64,000 nucleotides of DNA from the NCBI RefSeq assembly GCF_000183405.1, contig NC_014758.1, positions 1,591,001 through 1,655,000 on the forward strand. Direction: 5' to 3'. The stretch comes from Calditerrivibrio nitroreducens DSM 19672. Lineage in GTDB: Bacteria; Chrysiogenota; Deferribacteres; Deferribacterales; Calditerrivibrionaceae. Shown here one piece after another: positions 27,459-37,589 of the stretch (position 1 is its first letter; each line of letters opens with the position of its first letter). A program made the translations under genes and the position numbers. Below the pieces are notes generated by a model. That model made no database searches, had not been told where the DNA came from, and worked only from the letters and a program-made list of their open reading frames with translations.

Positions 27459-27510
27459 TTTACAATTTTATTACAAAAACATAAAACTTGTGTTACAATT
27501 AGATTATATA
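27459..27510 (+). promoter_or_regulatory. candidate Pho box and promoter of phoU-phoB-phoR
   Basis: Four hexamers recur every 11 bp: TTTACA (27459), ATTACA (27470), ATAAAA (27481) and GTTACA (27492). PhoB/PhoP sites are built from direct repeats with this period. A TATATA -10 element starts at 27505 with no good -35, as expected for activator-dependent Pho promoters. A matching array precedes pstS. Confidence 0.7.
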
Positions 27511-27540
27511 TATCTTGAAAAATCTTAATAGAGGTAAATT

Positions 27541-28221
27541 ATGAAACCGTTGGACAGTTTGATAAATGAGATAAAAGCATTGCTCGCTGAAATGACCGAC
27601 AAGGTTACAGGTATGATTTCTGATGTTATTGAGTCTCTTGTGGAAAGAGAAAATGAGATAGCTGAAAATGTCATCAAAATGGATGAAGATATTGACCAGC
27701 TGGACAACAGGATAGAGGAATTATGCTTCAACGCCCTTGCTCTTTACGAACCAAAAGCCATTGATTTAAGATTTATTGTCACCACATTAAGAATTATAGT
27801 TGATCTGGAAAGAATCGGTGATTACTGTGTAGACATAGCTGAAGAAGTAATAAAATTAAATCAGATACCACCAATAAAGCCATACATAGATCTACCAAAA
27901 ATGGCAAACTATTCATCTGAAATGGTAAAAGAAGCAATAAACGGTTTTTTTGCAAAAGATCATAAAGTGGCTTTAAAAGTAATAAAAGATGATGATTTTA
28001 TCGACAATCTAAATAACCAAATTTTAAGAGAACTTTTAACTTACATAGTGGAAGATTTTCGGAAAACAAAAGGATGCTTATCTCTAATTTTTATCTCAAA
28101 AAATCTCGAAAGGATAGCCGATCACGCTACAAATATAGCAGAGATGGTTTATTTTATCTCAAAAGGGGAAAATATAAGACATAAGAACTATAATGAAATA
28201 GGTGAAAACGGCAATGAATAA
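27541..28221 (+). CDS. phoU: phosphate signalling protein PhoU
   Basis: 226 aa all-helical protein made of two PhoU repeats, with family blocks such as IDLRFIVTTLRIIVDLERIGD and LERIADHATNIAEMV. It couples the Pst transporter to PhoR and dampens the Pho response. It has AGAGGT upstream and is followed directly by phoB (overlapping by 8 bp). The candidate Pho box upstream suggests phosphate control. Confidence 0.93.
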   Translation: MKPLDSLINEIKALLAEMTDKVTGMISDVIESLVERENEIAENVIKMDEDIDQLDNRIEELCFNALALYEPKAIDLRFIVTTLRIIVDLERIGDYCVDIAEEVIKLNQIPPIKPYIDLPKMANYSSEMVKEAINGFFAKDHKVALKVIKDDDFIDNLNNQILRELLTYIVEDFRKTKGCLSLIFISKNLERIADHATNIAEMVYFISKGENIRHKNYNEIGENGNE

Positions 28222-28882
28222 GATCCTGATAGTGGAAGATGAGGACGCTTTAAGAGAGCTTATAGCTTTTAATCTGACAAAAGCAGGCTACGATGTCATA
28301 GAATCAGAAAATGCCAATGATGCTTTGATCTTTATAGAGGAGATCACTCCGGATTTAATAATACTTGACATAATGATGCCAGGACTTAAGGGTACACAAT
28401 TGTTACAATTATTAAAAAGATCTCCAAAATTCTCCAATATCCCGGTGATAATAATATCCGCCAGAAGTAGCGAATCAGACATAGTAGAAGGGCTTGAGCT
28501 TGGGGCAGATGACTACATCACAAAACCTTTCAGCATGAAGGTATTAATCGCAAAAATAAAAATACTACTCAGAAAAAAACAGGAGAAAACAGAAAATATC
28601 ATTGAATACAAAGGGATAATCGTAGATTTAGAAAAATACAAAGTATTCCTGAACAATAAAGAGATAACACTCACCTACAAAGAGTTTGAACTACTCGTAT
28701 TCTTCTTAAAACATCCTAAAAAAGTCTTTTCAAGATCACAGCTTTTAAGCAACATATGGGGATACGATGCAGATATATTCACCAGAACCGTAGACTCACA
28801 TGTATCCTCTTTGAGAAAAAAACTTGAAGACAAAGGTAACCTTATAAAATCGTTACCTAAGGTCGGATATCTATTGGATTAG
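28214..28882 (+). CDS. phoB: phosphate regulon response regulator PhoB
   Basis: 222 aa OmpR/PhoB family. Receiver domain with acidic residues in VEDED, phospho-Asp in LILDIMMPG and Lys in TKPF; winged-helix DNA-binding domain from about residue 125 with LTYKEFELLVFFLKHPKKVFSRSQL and a C-terminal TVDSHVSSLRKKL. The ATG at 28214, inside the phoU end, has AGGTG 10 bp upstream. It is coupled with phoU and phoR; the likely targets are the two Pho boxes in this window. Confidence 0.92.
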   Translation: MNKILIVEDEDALRELIAFNLTKAGYDVIESENANDALIFIEEITPDLIILDIMMPGLKGTQLLQLLKRSPKFSNIPVIIISARSSESDIVEGLELGADDYITKPFSMKVLIAKIKILLRKKQEKTENIIEYKGIIVDLEKYKVFLNNKEITLTYKEFELLVFFLKHPKKVFSRSQLLSNIWGYDADIFTRTVDSHVSSLRKKLEDKGNLIKSLPKVGYLLD

Positions 28883-28885
28883 AAA

Positions 28886-30562
28886 ATGAAACTGTTTGTT
28901 AAATATTTCCTTATAATATTCGCCACAATCTCTTCAGTTTTGATAATAGGTCTAATAGCCATAACCACAATTTTATCAGATGACTATCTTGAAGAACGAA
29001 AAGGCACTCTTCTTAATTACATTGATATGATTAATAGCCTATACAAAAAAGATGATTTTACATACTCAAACACACAACTCAAGTACATTGCGGAAAACCT
29101 TGGTATAAGGATAACTATAATATCAAAAGACGGTAAAGTATTTTACGATTCGACATTCTTGAATTTTGAAGATTTAAAAACAGTTGAAAATCATGCAGGT
29201 AGAAAAGAGGTTAAAGAGGCTTTAAGTAATAAGATAGGTTATGATTTAAGAGTTTCCACCACCGTAAAAGTAAAACATCTCTACGTAGCAAAGCTTATAA
29301 ACTCCGATTATATATTGCGAGTATCCTTTCCATACAAAGGGGTGGATCAGTATTTATCTGAATTGAAAAATCATATACTTATCATTTTTGTATTTCTTGT
29401 ATTAACTGTACTTGCGATATCCTATTACTTCTCAAGAAAACTCTTAATTCCACTGGAAAACCTCACCGATATGTTGCAAAAAGTGGAAAAAAACGAAAAA
29501 ATAAACATTGAGGATTACAAACAGGCGGATGACACTATCTCCAGATTATTCTATTCCCTATATAAACATATGATTTCAAAACAACAGATATTAAATGATG
29601 AAAGAAACAAGATGCAATTTATATTGTCCTCTTTATCTGATGGAGTTATACTTTTCGATCAAAACTGGGAAATCATATATGCGAATGATAAAGTTTTTGA
29701 TATATTTGGGGTAAAATTTACAAACCCATTTGAAGATTTAAAAGCCTACGAGCCTATAAAAATTTTCAATGATATCAAGCATAAAGAAGATGGTAAGCAT
29801 TTTACAAAATACAACGGCAGATTTTATGAAATCACTGTTAGGAGATTCGATAGATATAAGATATTGGTATTTCATGATTCTACCGATCAGATGAGATACC
29901 ACGCCTTTAAAAGTGAAATTGTTGCCAACATAAGTCATGAACTTAAAACACCGGTATCCATCATTATGGGATATGCAGAAACATTGAATAACGATGAATT
30001 AGACTATGAAACCAGAAAAAAATTTGCTAAAAAGCTTTTCGACTCATCCGTAAGGCTTGATAATCTAATAAATGACATCATTCAGCTACATTCCCTTGAG
30101 AGTCAGGATAGAAATATTTTTGTGGACAAAAGCACACACACATCTGAAATAATTCAAGAATTACAGGAAATTTATAAAGACTGTTCTAAAAAACTGGAAT
30201 TCTTCATAGATGACGACTATCTAAAAGTATATAAAGAGCATCTGCTTTCCATTTTAAAAAATCTAATAGATAACGCAATCGTTTACTCTGCCGGAAATAC
30301 TGTAACAATAGGGCTCAAAAAAATTGATAAAAAAATAGTAATTTCTGTGGATGATGAAGGCCCTATAATCCCTGATGATGAAAAAAATAAGATCTTCGAG
30401 AGATTCTACACCAGCTCCAAATCCAGAAATAAGAAAAGTTCTGGCACAGGTCTCGGACTATCCATAGTAAAACACACCGCAGAGCTTTATGGCGGATACG
30501 TAGAGTTATTAAAAAATGTTAAAAGCGGAAATTGCTTTAAAGTGGTACTAATAGAAAAGTAA
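28886..30562 (+). CDS. phoR: phosphate regulon sensor histidine kinase PhoR
   Basis: 558 aa. TM about 8-28, periplasmic stretch to about 165, TM about 168-186, HAMP-like linker, PAS (LSDGVILFDQNWEIIYAND), HisKA with SHELKTPVSIIMGYAETL and HATPase_c with DDEGPIIPD and GTGLGLSIVKH. The full-length periplasmic region (about 135 aa) makes it resemble Gram-positive and delta-type PhoR more than the short E. coli form. It follows phoB by 3 bp. Confidence 0.9.
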   Translation: MKLFVKYFLIIFATISSVLIIGLIAITTILSDDYLEERKGTLLNYIDMINSLYKKDDFTYSNTQLKYIAENLGIRITIISKDGKVFYDSTFLNFEDLKTVENHAGRKEVKEALSNKIGYDLRVSTTVKVKHLYVAKLINSDYILRVSFPYKGVDQYLSELKNHILIIFVFLVLTVLAISYYFSRKLLIPLENLTDMLQKVEKNEKINIEDYKQADDTISRLFYSLYKHMISKQQILNDERNKMQFILSSLSDGVILFDQNWEIIYANDKVFDIFGVKFTNPFEDLKAYEPIKIFNDIKHKEDGKHFTKYNGRFYEITVRRFDRYKILVFHDSTDQMRYHAFKSEIVANISHELKTPVSIIMGYAETLNNDELDYETRKKFAKKLFDSSVRLDNLINDIIQLHSLESQDRNIFVDKSTHTSEIIQELQEIYKDCSKKLEFFIDDDYLKVYKEHLLSILKNLIDNAIVYSAGNTVTIGLKKIDKKIVISVDDEGPIIPDDEKNKIFERFYTSSKSRNKKSSGTGLGLSIVKHTAELYGGYVELLKNVKSGNCFKVVLIEK

Positions 30563-30710
30563 TTTCTGGTATCACTATTTTGTTCTAAGTAGCCACAAAA
30601 ACGTCATCCTTAGTGTAACAAAGTTTTTATAGAAGAAATAGAGATTTTTGGAAACTACAGGGCCCAAAATACCATTTCTAACATTTTTATTTTTCATTTG
30701 ACGCAAAAAT
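30563..30710. other. intergenic region between convergent phoR and pst lipoprotein gene
   Basis: About 150 bp with no convincing ORF, RNA gene or promoter. A terminator for the opposite-strand operon lies at its right edge; I see no clear terminator for phoR. Confidence 0.5.
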
Positions 30711-30736
30711 ACAAAAAAAAGGTGGGGTTCCCCACC
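30711..30736 (-). terminator. intrinsic terminator of the pst operon
   Basis: GGTGGGG (30721-30727) and CCCCACC (30730-30736) pair almost without a loop. On the minus strand a run of eight T follows (complement of A at 30713-30720). It lies 25 bp after the lipoprotein stop codon. Confidence 0.8.
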
Positions 30737-30761
30737 AGAATTGATCTTTATGACAATCTAT

Positions 30762-31337
30762 TTATTTAGCGGCAAGATACTCATCAATCGTAGCTTTATC
30801 AGGAGCTTTTAGAGTAACACCTTCAGGGCCGGCACCTGGTAATGTTACGTGCTTTGCCAATTCACTATCTTTTTCAAATTGTTCTAAATGTTTATCTCCT
30901 ACCTTGAAAACCCAAACCCTTCCATCAACTAATCTAGTCACAAATCCTGGCTTATCAATCTTAATTTTTGAGAAATCCAGCTTTGCCTCTTCCAGATCAC
31001 CATAAGCTTTCAGATATTCGTCTATAGTTTCCCTATCAGGAGCCTTTAAAGTCACCTTAAGTGGCCCCGCAGCAGGAAGGGTAACATGCTTTGCCAACTC
31101 CCCATCTTTCATAAACTTATCATATTCCTTGTCTCCCTCTTTGAAGACCCATAATCTGTTATCCACAACTTTTGTCACAAAACCTGGTCTACCGAAATCA
31201 TACTTTGAAAAGTCTCTTTGGACGATTTCGATTTCGTCGTCAGAATCCTGAACATGTCCCATAGAAAGCTCTGTTTTGGTTGCACATCCAATCCCTAATA
31301 GGGATGTTAAAGCTATTAATGCCAAGATTTTTTTCAT
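30762..31337 (-). CDS. lipoprotein with two tandem 70-residue repeats, end of pst operon
   Basis: 191 aa. Signal peptide with lipobox LGIGC (Cys18). Two copies of one domain occupy about residues 42-111 and 121-190; shared segments include GFVTKVVDNRLWVFK/GFVTRLVDGRVWVFK, ELAKHVTLP and VTLKAPD-x-TIDEYL. I do not recognise the domain. It follows pstB by 20 bp, has GGAGG before its ATG and shares the operon terminator, so it is probably made with the phosphate transporter and could bind phosphate, cell wall or the Pst permeases' large periplasmic parts (inference). Confidence 0.8.
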   Translation of the reverse strand: MKKILALIALTSLLGIGCATKTELSMGHVQDSDDEIEIVQRDFSKYDFGRPGFVTKVVDNRLWVFKEGDKEYDKFMKDGELAKHVTLPAAGPLKVTLKAPDRETIDEYLKAYGDLEEAKLDFSKIKIDKPGFVTRLVDGRVWVFKVGDKHLEQFEKDSELAKHVTLPGAGPEGVTLKAPDKATIDEYLAAK

Positions 31338-31357
31338 TTTTTTTCCTCCACTTTTTT

Positions 31358-32182
31358 TTAACCAAATCTTCCCGTTATATAATCTTCTGTATCTTTTACT
31401 TTTGGTTTTTTAAAAATATTTATCGTATTTCCATACTCTATGAGAAATCCCATATACATAAAAGCGGTAAAATCGCTAACTCTTGCCGCCTGTTGCATAT
31501 TATGTGTAACTATAACAACAGTGAATTTTTCCCTTAAAGATAGTATTAGCTCCTCAATTTTATAAGTGGCAATAGGATCCAATGCAGAGCAGGGTTCATC
31601 CATCAGAATTACTTCAGGCTCAGGTGCGATAGCCCTTGCTATACATAATCTTTGCTGCTGTCCGCCTGAAAGCCCAAAGGCATTCTCCTTCAACCTATCT
31701 TTCACTTCGTCCCATAATCCGGCATATGAGAGTGAACGTTCGCAAACTTCATCGAGAATAGATTTCTTTTTCACACCGTTTATCTTGAGTGGATAGACAA
31801 CGTTGTCATATATGCTCATCGGAAATGGATTAGGTTTTTGAGCAACCATCCCCATTTTTTTCCTCAATTCTGATAGGTCGACTGACCTGTCATAGACACT
31901 TTCACCATCCAGAAGTATGTCCCCTTCCACCCTCACATAATCCAGCAGGTCATTCAGTCTGTTTATGGAACGAAGAAGAGTGGACTTACCACATCCTGAT
32001 GGACCTATAAGAGCGGTAACCTTACCCTTTGGAATCGGCATATTGATATTAAATAACGCCTGTTTATCACCATAGAACAGGTTGAAGTCTTTGATATCGA
32101 TGATGATATTTTCATCTTTGAGCAATGGGTCATAGACCGTTTTCTTTTCATTATTTTTCAATTCATCTAAAAGCTCTGTCAT
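31358..32182 (-). CDS. pstB: phosphate ABC transporter ATP-binding protein
   Basis: 274 aa. Walker [10 protein letters not shown], signature LSGGQQQRL, Walker [14 protein letters not shown] and H-loop VTHNMQQ are all intact. The order of PstB-specific features ([20 protein letters not shown]) fits the phosphate importer. The ATG at 32182 is chosen because GGGAG lies 6 bp upstream; an in-frame ATG at 32203 lies inside pstA. Confidence 0.96.
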   Translation of the reverse strand: MTELLDELKNNEKKTVYDPLLKDENIIIDIKDFNLFYGDKQALFNINMPIPKGKVTALIGPSGCGKSTLLRSINRLNDLLDYVRVEGDILLDGESVYDRSVDLSELRKKMGMVAQKPNPFPMSIYDNVVYPLKINGVKKKSILDEVCERSLSYAGLWDEVKDRLKENAFGLSGGQQQRLCIARAIAPEPEVILMDEPCSALDPIATYKIEELILSLREKFTVVIVTHNMQQAARVSDFTAFMYMGFLIEYGNTINIFKKPKVKDTEDYITGRFG

Positions 32183-32192
32183 AAACTCTCCC

Positions 32193-33929
32193 TTAAAAAA
32201 CACTACCTATAAATTTTTTTCTCAGTTTATTCCTGATGTATATAGCCACCACATTTAGTAAAATAACGATACTTATTAATAACAAAGTTGTGGTATATAC
32301 CATAGGTATAGCCGCATCACTATTCTGGCTTTGAAATCCCAGATCATAAATATGAAACCCAAGGTGCATAAAGCTTCTTTCGAGATGGACAAATGGATAA
32401 ATCGAGTCCACTGGCATTTCAGGTGCCAGCTTAACCGCCCCCACAAGCATCAAAGGTGCCACTTCACCAGCCCCTCTTGACATGGCAAGTATAAACCCTG
32501 TCATAATACCTGGCATAGCCCTTGGAAGCACTATATATCTTACAGTTTGCCATTTTGTGGCTCCACAAGCGTAAGACCCCTCCCTCAAAGAATTGGGAAC
32601 AGCATTAATCGCCTCCTCTGTGGCCACAATCACAACCGGTAAGGTCAAAAGCGCCAGTGTGAGGGACGACCATAATATACCACCTGTACCAAATGTAGGA
32701 TTCGGTAATTTTGCCGAATAAAAAAGCTGATCTATCGTTGCACCTAAAGTATAGGCAAAAAAACCCAATCCAAAAACCCCATAAACAATTGAAGGAACTC
32801 CCGCAAGATTATTGATGGCAATCCTCAGGATACTTATCATCTTTCCACTTTTGGCATACTCCTTCATATAGATAGCAGCCACAACACCAAAAGGAACCAC
32901 AAATAAACTCATAAGTACTGTCATAACAACTGTACCAAAAATTGCCGGGAATACCCCTCCCTCACTATTTGCCTCTCTGGGCTCATCTGTCAAAAACTCA
33001 AACCATCTACTAAAATATATCCCCATCTTGTTGCCAAAATTTAAAGTATTGGCTGTATACCCTCTTACAATTTCATATAGCTTTACCTCTTTTTCTTTAC
33101 CATCTGCAGTTAGAAACTTTATCCCATATTTTTCATATTGGGATTTCAACTTATCAATCTGGCCTATAAGTCTCTCATATTCCTCTTTACTTAATTTGTT
33201 AAACTCTTCAAACTCGAGAGATATCTTTTTATATCTCTCTTCAGCCTCATTAATTTTTTTACTATCCTTACTAAGGCGCGCGTTATCCAATTCAAACTTT
33301 GCCTCTTTTAGTTTTAATCTTTCTTTTTCTATCTTATGATTAAGCTTACCAATTTCACCTTTTTCAATAGAAACCTTTTTCCTCCATAATTTCCTCATTT
33401 CGTCATGGTACTTAGCATAATTTTCCAATATCCCTTTCAAATCTTTTGCAATGGGCTTTCCTTCCGCTAAAAATTCTTTAGGAAATCCATAAAATCGTCC
33501 CCATTCAAGTCGCTCAAGCACCATAGCCTCAGCAGGATAGCTCTGCTCGGATATTTCATGTAAACTTACCCATTCAAAGTGTTTATTTGATAATTCAAAA
33601 TTACCCACCCTCACAAGAAAACGCTTTTCTTTGCCATTATTCTCAATTAACCTTTTTTTATCCTCATCGTTTAATCCATTTAGCTTATCATCAGGTAATT
33701 TGTAGTAGTCGGTCTTGGTGATCTCACCCATTATCGATCCACCATTTTTGAGCTTGATATATACAATTTTTTCTGGCCAATAATTCCCCAACCCATTTTT
33801 TAAAACCAACAACATCAACAAAATGATCATCAACAGAGATATCACCAGTCCCCCGCCGGTCAGCCACAACATCGGCTCCCCTTTAGACTTAAAAAATATC
33901 TTAAAATTCTTTCTGGCAAACTTATTCAT
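32193..33929 (-). CDS. pstA: phosphate ABC transporter permease, enlarged form
   Basis: 578 aa, about twice the classical PstA. N-terminal TM about 20-46, then some 270 residues of periplasmic insert including a charged coiled-coil stretch (about 160-270, heptads rich in K/E/L). The permease core from about residue 320 has the EAA-like loop [20 protein letters not shown] and five or six TM helices. The same enlarged PstC/PstA pair is known in several Proteobacteria. AGAGGT precedes the ATG; 9 bp separate it from pstC. Confidence 0.92.
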   Translation of the reverse strand: MNKFARKNFKIFFKSKGEPMLWLTGGGLVISLLMIILLMLLVLKNGLGNYWPEKIVYIKLKNGGSIMGEITKTDYYKLPDDKLNGLNDEDKKRLIENNGKEKRFLVRVGNFELSNKHFEWVSLHEISEQSYPAEAMVLERLEWGRFYGFPKEFLAEGKPIAKDLKGILENYAKYHDEMRKLWRKKVSIEKGEIGKLNHKIEKERLKLKEAKFELDNARLSKDSKKINEAEERYKKISLEFEEFNKLSKEEYERLIGQIDKLKSQYEKYGIKFLTADGKEKEVKLYEIVRGYTANTLNFGNKMGIYFSRWFEFLTDEPREANSEGGVFPAIFGTVVMTVLMSLFVVPFGVVAAIYMKEYAKSGKMISILRIAINNLAGVPSIVYGVFGLGFFAYTLGATIDQLFYSAKLPNPTFGTGGILWSSLTLALLTLPVVIVATEEAINAVPNSLREGSYACGATKWQTVRYIVLPRAMPGIMTGFILAMSRGAGEVAPLMLVGAVKLAPEMPVDSIYPFVHLERSFMHLGFHIYDLGFQSQNSDAAIPMVYTTTLLLISIVILLNVVAIYIRNKLRKKFIGSVF

Positions 33930-33938
33930 TATTACCTC

Positions 33939-36476
33939 TTATAACTGACTCGACTTTTTTCTGTACTTTATCCTTATCAGCTCAGCAAAAGTGTTGATCA
34001 CAAAAGTCATCAAAAATAGTACTAAAGCAGCAAGGTATAAAATCCTATAGTGTGTACTATTTATTACTGCTTCTGGCAGTTCCACCGCAATATTTGCTGA
34101 TAATGTTCTGAAACCAGAAAAGATATTCATATCTATTATGGGAGTATTACCAGCTGCCATAAGGACTATCATAGTTTCACCGATGGCTCTACCAAATCCG
34201 ATCATAATTGCGGAAAAGATTCCACTCATAGCAACCGGAAGAATAATATTAATCACCGTCTGCCACTGGGTGGCACCTGCGGCCAGAGAAGCTGACCTCA
34301 AATGCTCCGGAACAGCATTTAAAGCATCTTCCGACACCGTATAAATAATTGGTATAACGGCAAATCCCATAATAAAACCGACTACCAATGCGTTTCTCTG
34401 TACATAGGTATTCATAATAGATTCTATAATAGGAAGATCATATCTTAAATCTATCCCAGCTTTTGTTATCAAAAATGCAATAAAAAAAGTTATTATAACC
34501 GAACAGACGGTCAATACGAAGAACTTTACAAGCTCGATTACCCCCGCCTGATGATAGCTCCTATTATCCAGCAGAGACTCATAAAAATCGTAAAAAAATC
34601 TTCTATAAAGATATATAGTAACCCCGATACCTAATGGTAGTAAGATCAAAGCCCATCCACCCAATGGGGAATAATTGTAATTGTGAAGCCAATATTTGAA
34701 ATCCCCATAAAATAGTAATTTCTCCACAATAACTGAAATTTTTACACCAAGATATAACCCAAGTGGAAGAGCCACCAGCAATATAATCCAGACTCTATAC
34801 TTATCCATCGAATTCAACAACTCTTTTGGCAAAAGCTGAACCAGATGCCCCATAAATATAAGTGAGAATGGAACCATGATAAACGAAAATAATGTCGCCA
34901 ACACCACATTCTCCACAAAAGGAGAAACTATTAGAGCAGCTATAAAACCTAATACAACCGATGGTAGAGATGCCATAATCTCAATGGTTGATTTTATGGA
35001 GCTCCTAATTTTTTTTGAAGCAAATTCACTTGTATAAATTGCCGCCATAATCGCCACTGGTATAGCAAATAGCATCGCCACAATGGTAGCTTTTATGGTT
35101 CCAAATATAAGCGGTATTAAACTAAACTTCGGTTCAAAATCGTCACTACCACTGGAAGACTGCCATACGTATTCAGGTTTGCTCGTCAGTTCATATTGTA
35201 TTTTACCAAATACTGACCTGAATGTTATCTCCGGATGTGGAATTTTAAGATCATAAGTCTCTATTTTATCCCCTTTATTTCCGAAGATTGCAATCTTGTT
35301 ATTTTTTTGGTTTAAAATGGCAATTTTAGCATTATTAAGATTTGTAATGATGTCCACCAGATGCTTTCCTGAAGTCATATGATACATTGAGATTCTATTT
35401 TTTTTATTCAGTATTACAAAAGACTTATCCCTTTTAGATGGAGATATAAATACGACCGGTGTCTCATCTCCACTGTAATAGGAATAGATTTGGGAAAAGA
35501 TTAGATTGTTTTTGTTCAAACGATCTTCCGTAGGCCACCAGGCTGTGACGTACCCTTTATTATCTCCGATCAATATTGTATTCCTACCGATGAGAAAATC
35601 CAGATAAGTTATCTCTCTCCCATCAGAAAATAGCTTTTTGTTTTCCAATATCTTTGGTGATTCGAAGTTTTTCGTATCTATACTCAAGTATCTTCCATCT
35701 TTAAAAAATATCATTACCATAGTCTTGCTAGAATTTATTTTTAAATAATCGGGATTTGTAGCATTAATAACTGTTTTCAAATCTATATTTGATTCATTAA
35801 CCTGTGTTGAAATTTCACCGGTTAAAATATTTTCCTTTTTTTTCACCTCATTTAAATGAAGAACTTTATCATCTGTCAAATAAACTATGAAATTATCGTT
35901 ATCATTTCTTATTTCATCTATAACTATGACCTTTTTACCGTTAGGAATTTTTATAAGGTCTTTTGTTGTAATTTCCGCATAATAGCTGTTTTCAAGCTCA
36001 CCAATTTTTTCAATCAATTTCCCATCTTTTATACTGTATCTGGCCTTACCTTCGGCAAGTCCCTGATTTATATTATCTTTTTTAAACTCGAAGTCTACTT
36101 CGACGATTCTACCATCTTCGATGGCAAAAATATAGCTATTTTTCTTTTCATTGTAACCAAAAGATGTCATTTTAAAATTAAGAGAAATTTTATCCATTAT
36201 ATCACCTGTGGGAAGGGATACTATCTCAAAAGCTTCCCCATCAAAAACAGCTGCTATCAGGCCATATTCATCCACGATACCATGCCTGACATCTGATAAA
36301 TCTGATTTAGCCAGACTATTTTGTGATACCTCCCCTGATTTAAATAATGGGATAGTTGTCCACAGAAGGAATAAAAACACGAGTAAAACTGCCAATATTG
36401 TACCTATTCCACCCACCGTTATAAGGTATCTGGCAATCTTATCCGCTAATTTTCTACGAAGATTTTTTTCCATCAT
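33939..36476 (-). CDS. pstC: phosphate ABC transporter permease, enlarged form
   Basis: 845 aa against about 300-340 in E. coli. One TM (about 22-43) is followed by about 400 mainly beta-strand residues on the periplasmic side (repeated short strands as in a beta-propeller, inference), then the permease core from about 450 with SLPSVVLGFIAALIVSPF and the EAA loop NAVPEHLRSASLAAGATQWQ. Extra TM segments occur between residues 560 and 680. It is preceded by a stable hairpin after pstS and followed directly by pstA. Confidence 0.92.
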   Translation of the reverse strand: MMEKNLRRKLADKIARYLITVGGIGTILAVLLVFLFLLWTTIPLFKSGEVSQNSLAKSDLSDVRHGIVDEYGLIAAVFDGEAFEIVSLPTGDIMDKISLNFKMTSFGYNEKKNSYIFAIEDGRIVEVDFEFKKDNINQGLAEGKARYSIKDGKLIEKIGELENSYYAEITTKDLIKIPNGKKVIVIDEIRNDNDNFIVYLTDDKVLHLNEVKKKENILTGEISTQVNESNIDLKTVINATNPDYLKINSSKTMVMIFFKDGRYLSIDTKNFESPKILENKKLFSDGREITYLDFLIGRNTILIGDNKGYVTAWWPTEDRLNKNNLIFSQIYSYYSGDETPVVFISPSKRDKSFVILNKKNRISMYHMTSGKHLVDIITNLNNAKIAILNQKNNKIAIFGNKGDKIETYDLKIPHPEITFRSVFGKIQYELTSKPEYVWQSSSGSDDFEPKFSLIPLIFGTIKATIVAMLFAIPVAIMAAIYTSEFASKKIRSSIKSTIEIMASLPSVVLGFIAALIVSPFVENVVLATLFSFIMVPFSLIFMGHLVQLLPKELLNSMDKYRVWIILLVALPLGLYLGVKISVIVEKLLFYGDFKYWLHNYNYSPLGGWALILLPLGIGVTIYLYRRFFYDFYESLLDNRSYHQAGVIELVKFFVLTVCSVIITFFIAFLITKAGIDLRYDLPIIESIMNTYVQRNALVVGFIMGFAVIPIIYTVSEDALNAVPEHLRSASLAAGATQWQTVINIILPVAMSGIFSAIMIGFGRAIGETMIVLMAAGNTPIIDMNIFSGFRTLSANIAVELPEAVINSTHYRILYLAALVLFLMTFVINTFAELIRIKYRKKSSQL

Positions 36477-36496
36477 TTCATCACCATCTATAGATC

Positions 36497-36514
36497 ATGG
36501 GGGTTGCCCCCCAT
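36497..36514 (-). promoter_or_regulatory. intercistronic hairpin between pstS and pstC
   Basis: ATGGGGG (36497-36503) and CCCCCAT (36508-36514) form a perfect 7-bp stem with a 4-nt loop, without a following T run. It probably protects the 3' end of the abundant pstS message or partly attenuates transcription into pstC, a common arrangement for binding-protein genes (inference). Confidence 0.55.
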
Positions 36515-36528
36515 AATAATCTGATACA

Positions 36529-37497
36529 CTATTTTAAGCCAACTTTAGCAAGCTCTGCCTCAGCTACTTTGTTTGTGATAGGAAAATATCCATCTTTCAC
36601 AACAACTTCTTGCCCCTGTTTACTAAATACCAACTTCAAAAACTCTGCCCTGAGAGGATCAAGCGTACTACCTGGCTTGTAGTTTACATATACATAAAGA
36701 AATCTTGCCAATGGATATTCACCAGTATATGCATGGGCGGCATCTGGTTCTACACATTTACCACCTTTCTTTTCAGTTAAAGCCACAGCTTTTACTCCTG
36801 CGGTCTTATAACCAATACCGCTGTAACCTATAGCGTACTTATCGCTTGTAACCCCCTGAACCACGGAAGAACTACCAGGCTGTTCTTTAACAGTATCCTT
36901 ATAGTCTCCGTTTTTAAACACATGCTCCTTAAAATAGCCATAAGTACCTGATGCAGAGTTCCTACCATAAAGACTGATCGGCTTATTAGCCCATTCGCCC
37001 GTAAGCCCCAGATCACCCCAGGTTACTATATCCTTTTGGTATCCACGTTTTCTTGTTTTGGAAAAGATAGCATCCACCTCTTCGAGGGATAAACATTGGA
37101 TTGGATTATCCTTATTGACATACACCGCAAGCATATCGATGCTCGTTCTCAACCCAGTAGGCTTGTAACCATACTTCTTTTCAAAATCATCCATCTCTTT
37201 TGCCTTCATCTCCCTACTCATCGGACCAAAATGTGCAGTTCCTGATATCAAAGCAGCTGGAGCAGTGGAAGAGCCTTTCCCTTCGATTTCAATCTTAACA
37301 TTTGGGTAGTAGCTCATATACTTTTCTGCCCAGAGAGTCATAAGATTATTCATCGTGTCTGAACCAACACTCTTTAAATTACCTGATACACCCTTTACCT
37401 TTTTGTAGCTTGGAAGCTTACTGTCAACCATACTTGAAGCAAAGAGATTCACAGCTGTAATAGATACTATTGCAATAGACAATATCAGCTTTTTCAT
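36529..37497 (-). CDS. pstS: phosphate-binding protein PstS
   Basis: 322 aa with signal peptide (residues 1-20, cleavage near LFA-SSM). Phosphate-site segments are GSDTMNNL, EGKGSSTAPAALISG, GPMSREMK and GRNSASGTYGYF. It delivers phosphate to PstCA. CGGAGG precedes the ATG. A candidate Pho box lies 45-85 bp upstream. First gene of pstSCAB plus lipoprotein. Confidence 0.95.
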   Translation of the reverse strand: MKKLILSIAIVSITAVNLFASSMVDSKLPSYKKVKGVSGNLKSVGSDTMNNLMTLWAEKYMSYYPNVKIEIEGKGSSTAPAALISGTAHFGPMSREMKAKEMDDFEKKYGYKPTGLRTSIDMLAVYVNKDNPIQCLSLEEVDAIFSKTRKRGYQKDIVTWGDLGLTGEWANKPISLYGRNSASGTYGYFKEHVFKNGDYKDTVKEQPGSSSVVQGVTSDKYAIGYSGIGYKTAGVKAVALTEKKGGKCVEPDAAHAYTGEYPLARFLYVYVNYKPGSTLDPLRAEFLKLVFSKQGQEVVVKDGYFPITNKVAEAELAKVGLK

Positions 37498-37541
37498 AAA
37501 AAAACCTCCGTTTTTTTGTCATCACAAAAGTAGGAGGAATT

Positions 37542-37580
37542 TGTTATGAAACGTTCGTAAAATTTTAAAATTTTTGTAAA
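37542..37580 (-). promoter_or_regulatory. candidate Pho box of pstS
   Basis: Read on the minus strand, hexamers TTTACA (37575-37580), TTTAAA (37564-37569), ACGAAC (37553-37558) and ATAACA (37542-37547) recur every 11 bp, the same period and first hexamer as upstream of phoU. A weak -10 (TACTTT) follows about 9 bp later. Confidence 0.65.
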
Positions 37581-37589
37581 ATGATTAAA

